Source: Fidelibacterota bacterium
GTDB lineage: Bacteria; Pseudomonadota; Alphaproteobacteria; Rhodospirillales; Rhodospirillaceae
Assembly (NCBI GenBank): GCA_947476065.1
Contig: CANJPG010000019.1
Location: 1 to 48,252, forward strand
Direction: 5' to 3'
Length of the DNA: 48,252 nt
Positions 45,523 to 48,252 of the stretch are shown here, piece after piece (the first letter of the stretch is position 1; each line of letters opens with the position of its first letter). The notes beneath the pieces are model-generated. The model made no database searches and was not told where the DNA came from. It saw nothing but the letters and a program-made list of their open reading frames with translations. A program made the position numbers and the translations under genes.

Positions 45523-46941
45523 ATGGACAAACCCGTCCACGAGCAGCCAAACCGCGGCGGGACCGAGCTGGTGCCGCCCGCGCCTGGTTTGCTTAAATGG
45601 CTGGAACCCGGCGCCCTCGACAAGGTGATGCCGCGCACCTTGATGGCCCGCGTCAGCCTGACCATCGTGGTGCCGCTGATTCTCGTGCAGCTGATCTCAA
45701 CCTATGTCTTTTATGACAACCACTGGGACATCATGTCGCGGCGCATGGCCGCCGACCTGGCCGGCGATATCGCCTCGGTGGAGGTTTTCCTGCAGGACTT
45801 CCACACACCCGAGCAGCGCGCCTGGCTGGCCGAGAACGCCAAACACACCATGGATCTCGATGTCTCCTTCACCGAGGGCGGCACGCTGACCGTCGGGCGC
45901 CGGCTGATCGACGATCCAGACGACGCCGCCGACGTGGTTGAAGAAGCGCTGTGGCAGGTGTTGCGCCGCCCATTCACCATCGACACCCTCAGATACCGCA
46001 CCGACCGGCTGGTCGCCATCCAGGTGCAAATGCAGGGTGGCGTTTTGCAAGTGCTGGTGCCGCGCAGCCGCATCTTCGGCAGCAACAGCACCTATGTCTT
46101 CGTCATCTGGATGGTGGGCTCGTCGATGCTGCTGTTCGGCGTGGCGACCGCCTACCTGCGCGGCCAGGTGCGCGCCGTTCGCCGCCTGGCGCAAGCGGCG
46201 GACTCTTTCGGCAAGGGCCGCGAAGTGCCCGACTTTCCGGCCGAGGGCGCCTTTGAAGTGCGCCAGGCCGCGCGCGCCTTCAACATCATGCGCGACCGTA
46301 TACAGCGCCAGATCGCCCAGCGCACCGACATGCTGGCCGGCGTCTCCCACGACCTGCGCACGCCTTTGACACGTATGAAGCTCCAGCTCGCCATGATGGG
46401 CGATGCTGCTGCCGAGGATGTCGCGGCCTTGCGCGAGGACCTCAGCGAGATGGAGCGCATGCTGGAAGCCTATCTGGCGTTTGCGCGCGGCGACGGCACC
46501 GAAGAGGCCGCCCTGACCGACGTCACGGAACTCCTCGAGAGCATCGTCGGACGCTTCCGCCGCGAGGGTGCGGCCATCAGCCTCAATACCACCGACTTGC
46601 CGGCGCGGGCCAAGATGAAGCCCATCGCCTTTGAGCGCTGCCTCAGCAACCTCATTGCCAATGCCGTTCGCTACGGCAAGACCGTCATTGTCAGCGCGGC
46701 CCACAGCGGCGGCATGCTGTACCTGACCATCGACGACGACGGCCCAGGCATCACCCCCGAAAAGCGTGAAGAGGCCTTCCGCGCCTTCCACCGCCTCGAG
46801 CCCTCGCGCAATCCCAAAACCGGCGGGATAGGTTTAGGTTTGACCATCGCCCGCGACATCGTGCGCGGCATGGGCGGCGACATCGCGTTGGACGAAAGCC
46901 CCGCCGGCGGCCTGCGCGCGATTTTGAAAATCCCGCTGTAG
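45523..46941 (+). CDS. HAMP-domain sensor histidine kinase
   Basis: The 472-aa inner-membrane kinase has two transmembrane helices (about 42-64 and 191-212), a periplasmic sensor of about 125 residues, then HAMP (213-265). The phospho-acceptor H276 is in GVSHDLRTPLTRMKLQLAMM. The catalytic domain has the N box CLSNLIANAVRYG, G1 DDDGPGI and G2 GGIGLGLTIARD. ATG 45523 starts directly after the regulator stop. The signal is unknown. The GNAT-TPR gene follows after 8 nt and may be in the same operon. Confidence 0.95.
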   Translation: MDKPVHEQPNRGGTELVPPAPGLLKWLEPGALDKVMPRTLMARVSLTIVVPLILVQLISTYVFYDNHWDIMSRRMAADLAGDIASVEVFLQDFHTPEQRAWLAENAKHTMDLDVSFTEGGTLTVGRRLIDDPDDAADVVEEALWQVLRRPFTIDTLRYRTDRLVAIQVQMQGGVLQVLVPRSRIFGSNSTYVFVIWMVGSSMLLFGVATAYLRGQVRAVRRLAQAADSFGKGREVPDFPAEGAFEVRQAARAFNIMRDRIQRQIAQRTDMLAGVSHDLRTPLTRMKLQLAMMGDAAAEDVAALREDLSEMERMLEAYLAFARGDGTEEAALTDVTELLESIVGRFRREGAAISLNTTDLPARAKMKPIAFERCLSNLIANAVRYGKTVIVSAAHSGGMLYLTIDDDGPGITPEKREEAFRAFHRLEPSRNPKTGGIGLGLTIARDIVRGMGGDIALDESPAGGLRAILKIPL

Positions 46942-46949
46942 AGCCCGCC

Positions 46950-48233
46950 ATGAAACTCGAACCGATCACCCTCGAGGGCCAGCATGTGCGGCTGGAACCT
47001 CTGACAACAGCCCACCTCGCGGGCCTGATCGCGGCGGGGCGCGATCGCGCGATTTTCCGCTGGATGCCCGTGCCCATTCGCACCGACGACGATATCGCCG
47101 CCATGCTCGAGACGGCCCTGGCCGATCAAGCCGCCGGCACGGCGGTGCCTTTTGCGACCATCGAACGCGCCACGGGCCGGGTCGTTGGCTCCAGTCGGTT
47201 CATGGCCATCGACACTGCCCATCGCCGTGTCGAGATCGGCTGGACCTGGATTGCGCCGGCCTGGCAACGCACCGCCGTCAACAGCGAAGCCAAGCGCTTG
47301 ATGCTGCAACACGCCTTCGAGACCTGGGGCTGCAATCGCGTCGAGTTCAAAACCGATTCCCTGAATGTGCGATCGCGCGCGGCGCTCACGCGCCTCGGCG
47401 CCGTCGAAGAAGGCACCTTCCGCAATCATATGGTTGTCGAGGGTGGGGCTCGTCTGCGCCACAGCGTCTATTTCAGCATCACGCCCGATGAGTGGCCGGC
47501 GATCAATGCGAAGCTGGCCGAGCGTCTGCAACCCGGGAGGCAACCCGACATAAGCGCGCGTAAAAAAAGCCTGCTCCATCACATCGGCGGGCGCATTCTG
47601 TTGTATGGCGCTCTGGCAGGGCTGATTTTCTACATCCAGCCGGCGGCGCGCTGTGTGCTGAACCCGCTACGCGAGGCCAATTTGCTGGCGCCCTGTCTCG
47701 CTGCCGGCAACATCTTGATCCTGCCGGCCAGCTCACGCGCTTATGCTTTGGTGCAGGCCGCATACGTCTACAAAGCGACTGGACAGAACGAAGCCGCCAT
47801 TACGACCAGCGAACGCGCGTTCGCGCTTGACCCGGCCATGGAAGGCGGCAGCTTTCAGATCATGGAGTTCCTGCTGGCCACCGGTCAGGCCAATGTCGAG
47901 CGCCGCGACTATGCCGCCGCCGAACGCTATTTTACCCGCGCCCTGGCGTACCAGCCGGCTCACGTGATGGCCCGCATCCGCCGCGCCGAAATCTATCGCG
48001 CATTGGAAAACCAACAGGCCGCGGCGGACGACTACACCGCGGTGATCGTCGATCTGGACAAGGCGATTGCCAAAGACGCCGGCAACGGCCTGGCCTACCG
48101 CTTTCGCGGCCTGGTCAAAGGCCGGTTGGGAGATGTGCGGGGTGCGCTGCTGGACATCGAGGAGGCCATTCTGCGCGGCACGCCCCAGGCGGCGGCAGAC
48201 AAGGTCATGCTATTAAAGCAGCTGGCGCCTTAG
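46950..48233 (+). CDS. GNAT acetyltransferase fused to a membrane helix and TPR domain
   Basis: The 427-aa protein begins with a RimJ/RimL-type N-acetyltransferase (about 1-185), recognised by LEPITLEGQHVRLEPLTTAH, EIGWTWIAPAWQRTAVNSEA, CNRVEFKTDSLNVRSRAAL and LGAVEEGTFRNH. A linker and one hydrophobic helix (about 211-228, LYGALAGLIFYIQ) follow. The C-terminal part (about 265-425) contains several tetratricopeptide-like repeats (RDYAAAERYFTRALAYQPAH). The whole frame is intact, so it appears to be one polypeptide. A membrane helix between a cytosolic enzyme and TPRs is unusual. It is the last gene in the window. Confidence 0.85.
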   Translation: MKLEPITLEGQHVRLEPLTTAHLAGLIAAGRDRAIFRWMPVPIRTDDDIAAMLETALADQAAGTAVPFATIERATGRVVGSSRFMAIDTAHRRVEIGWTWIAPAWQRTAVNSEAKRLMLQHAFETWGCNRVEFKTDSLNVRSRAALTRLGAVEEGTFRNHMVVEGGARLRHSVYFSITPDEWPAINAKLAERLQPGRQPDISARKKSLLHHIGGRILLYGALAGLIFYIQPAARCVLNPLREANLLAPCLAAGNILILPASSRAYALVQAAYVYKATGQNEAAITTSERAFALDPAMEGGSFQIMEFLLATGQANVERRDYAAAERYFTRALAYQPAHVMARIRRAEIYRALENQQAAADDYTAVIVDLDKAIAKDAGNGLAYRFRGLVKGRLGDVRGALLDIEEAILRGTPQAAADKVMLLKQLAP

Positions 48234-48252
48234 GCCTCAGCCTGCTCTGAGC

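Overview
The window is GC-rich, densely coded DNA from an alphaproteobacterium. The gene sets aroK-aroB-HlyC/CorC beside xerD, bolA-J protein-cobS-cobT (aerobic cobalt chelatase), uvrC-pgsA-moaD, gap-pgk, a long L28 form and a PetR-like MarR/regulator/kinase cluster all fit that class. I cannot place it to a genus; a Rhodospirillales-like or Micropepsis-like lineage is possible. Most of the window is ordinary chromosomal backbone. I saw no rRNA, tRNA, insertion sequence, prophage or CRISPR array.

Layout. 1-3.3 kb: 3' end of eutC, then xerD, a large unknown secreted protein and a 42-aa membrane peptide on the minus strand. 3.4-7.1 kb: aroK-aroB, a CorC/HlyC-type membrane protein and a twin-CBS protein. 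7.1-11.2 kb: bolA (minus), then a J-domain protein, cobS and cobT. 11.2-15.8 kb: LysR regulator, small unknowns, rpmB with a clear promoter and terminator, a two-gene unknown pair and a DUF4743/Nudix protein. 15.9-20.4 kb: accA, an attenuator-like leader, asd, then gap-pgk on minus. 20.5-28.8 kb: a two-domain PPK2 protein, a DUF1800-DUF1501-DUF1800 cassette and a cytochrome c-FTR1 iron permease. 29-35.6 kb: a small secreted protein, a 52-aa ORF, a fused 5-oxoprolinase overlapping a degenerate agmatine-deiminase homologue, and an orphan PotF-type binding protein. 35.7-42.1 kb: folM-like, folB, a 0.5 kb AT-richer gap with a DnaA box, uvrC, pgsA, moaD, an inverted TPR-methyltransferase, moaE. 42.1-48.2 kb: a TroA/FecB-type metal- or oxyanion-binding protein under a ModE-like palindrome, ilvE, MarR, response regulator, histidine kinase and a GNAT-TPR fusion.

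Functional threads. Cobalamin synthesis (cobS, cobT) and cobalamin use (eutC) are both present. Molybdopterin synthase subunits (moaD, moaE) lie next to a binding protein whose promoter carries a molybdate-regulator-like site. Folate or pterin genes are paired. The strongest new regulatory signal lies between accA and asd. It is a short ORF with 12 of 13 consecutive codons for Thr, Lys or Ile, followed by mutually exclusive antiterminator and terminator hairpins. This looks like translational attenuation of asd by the products of its own pathway.
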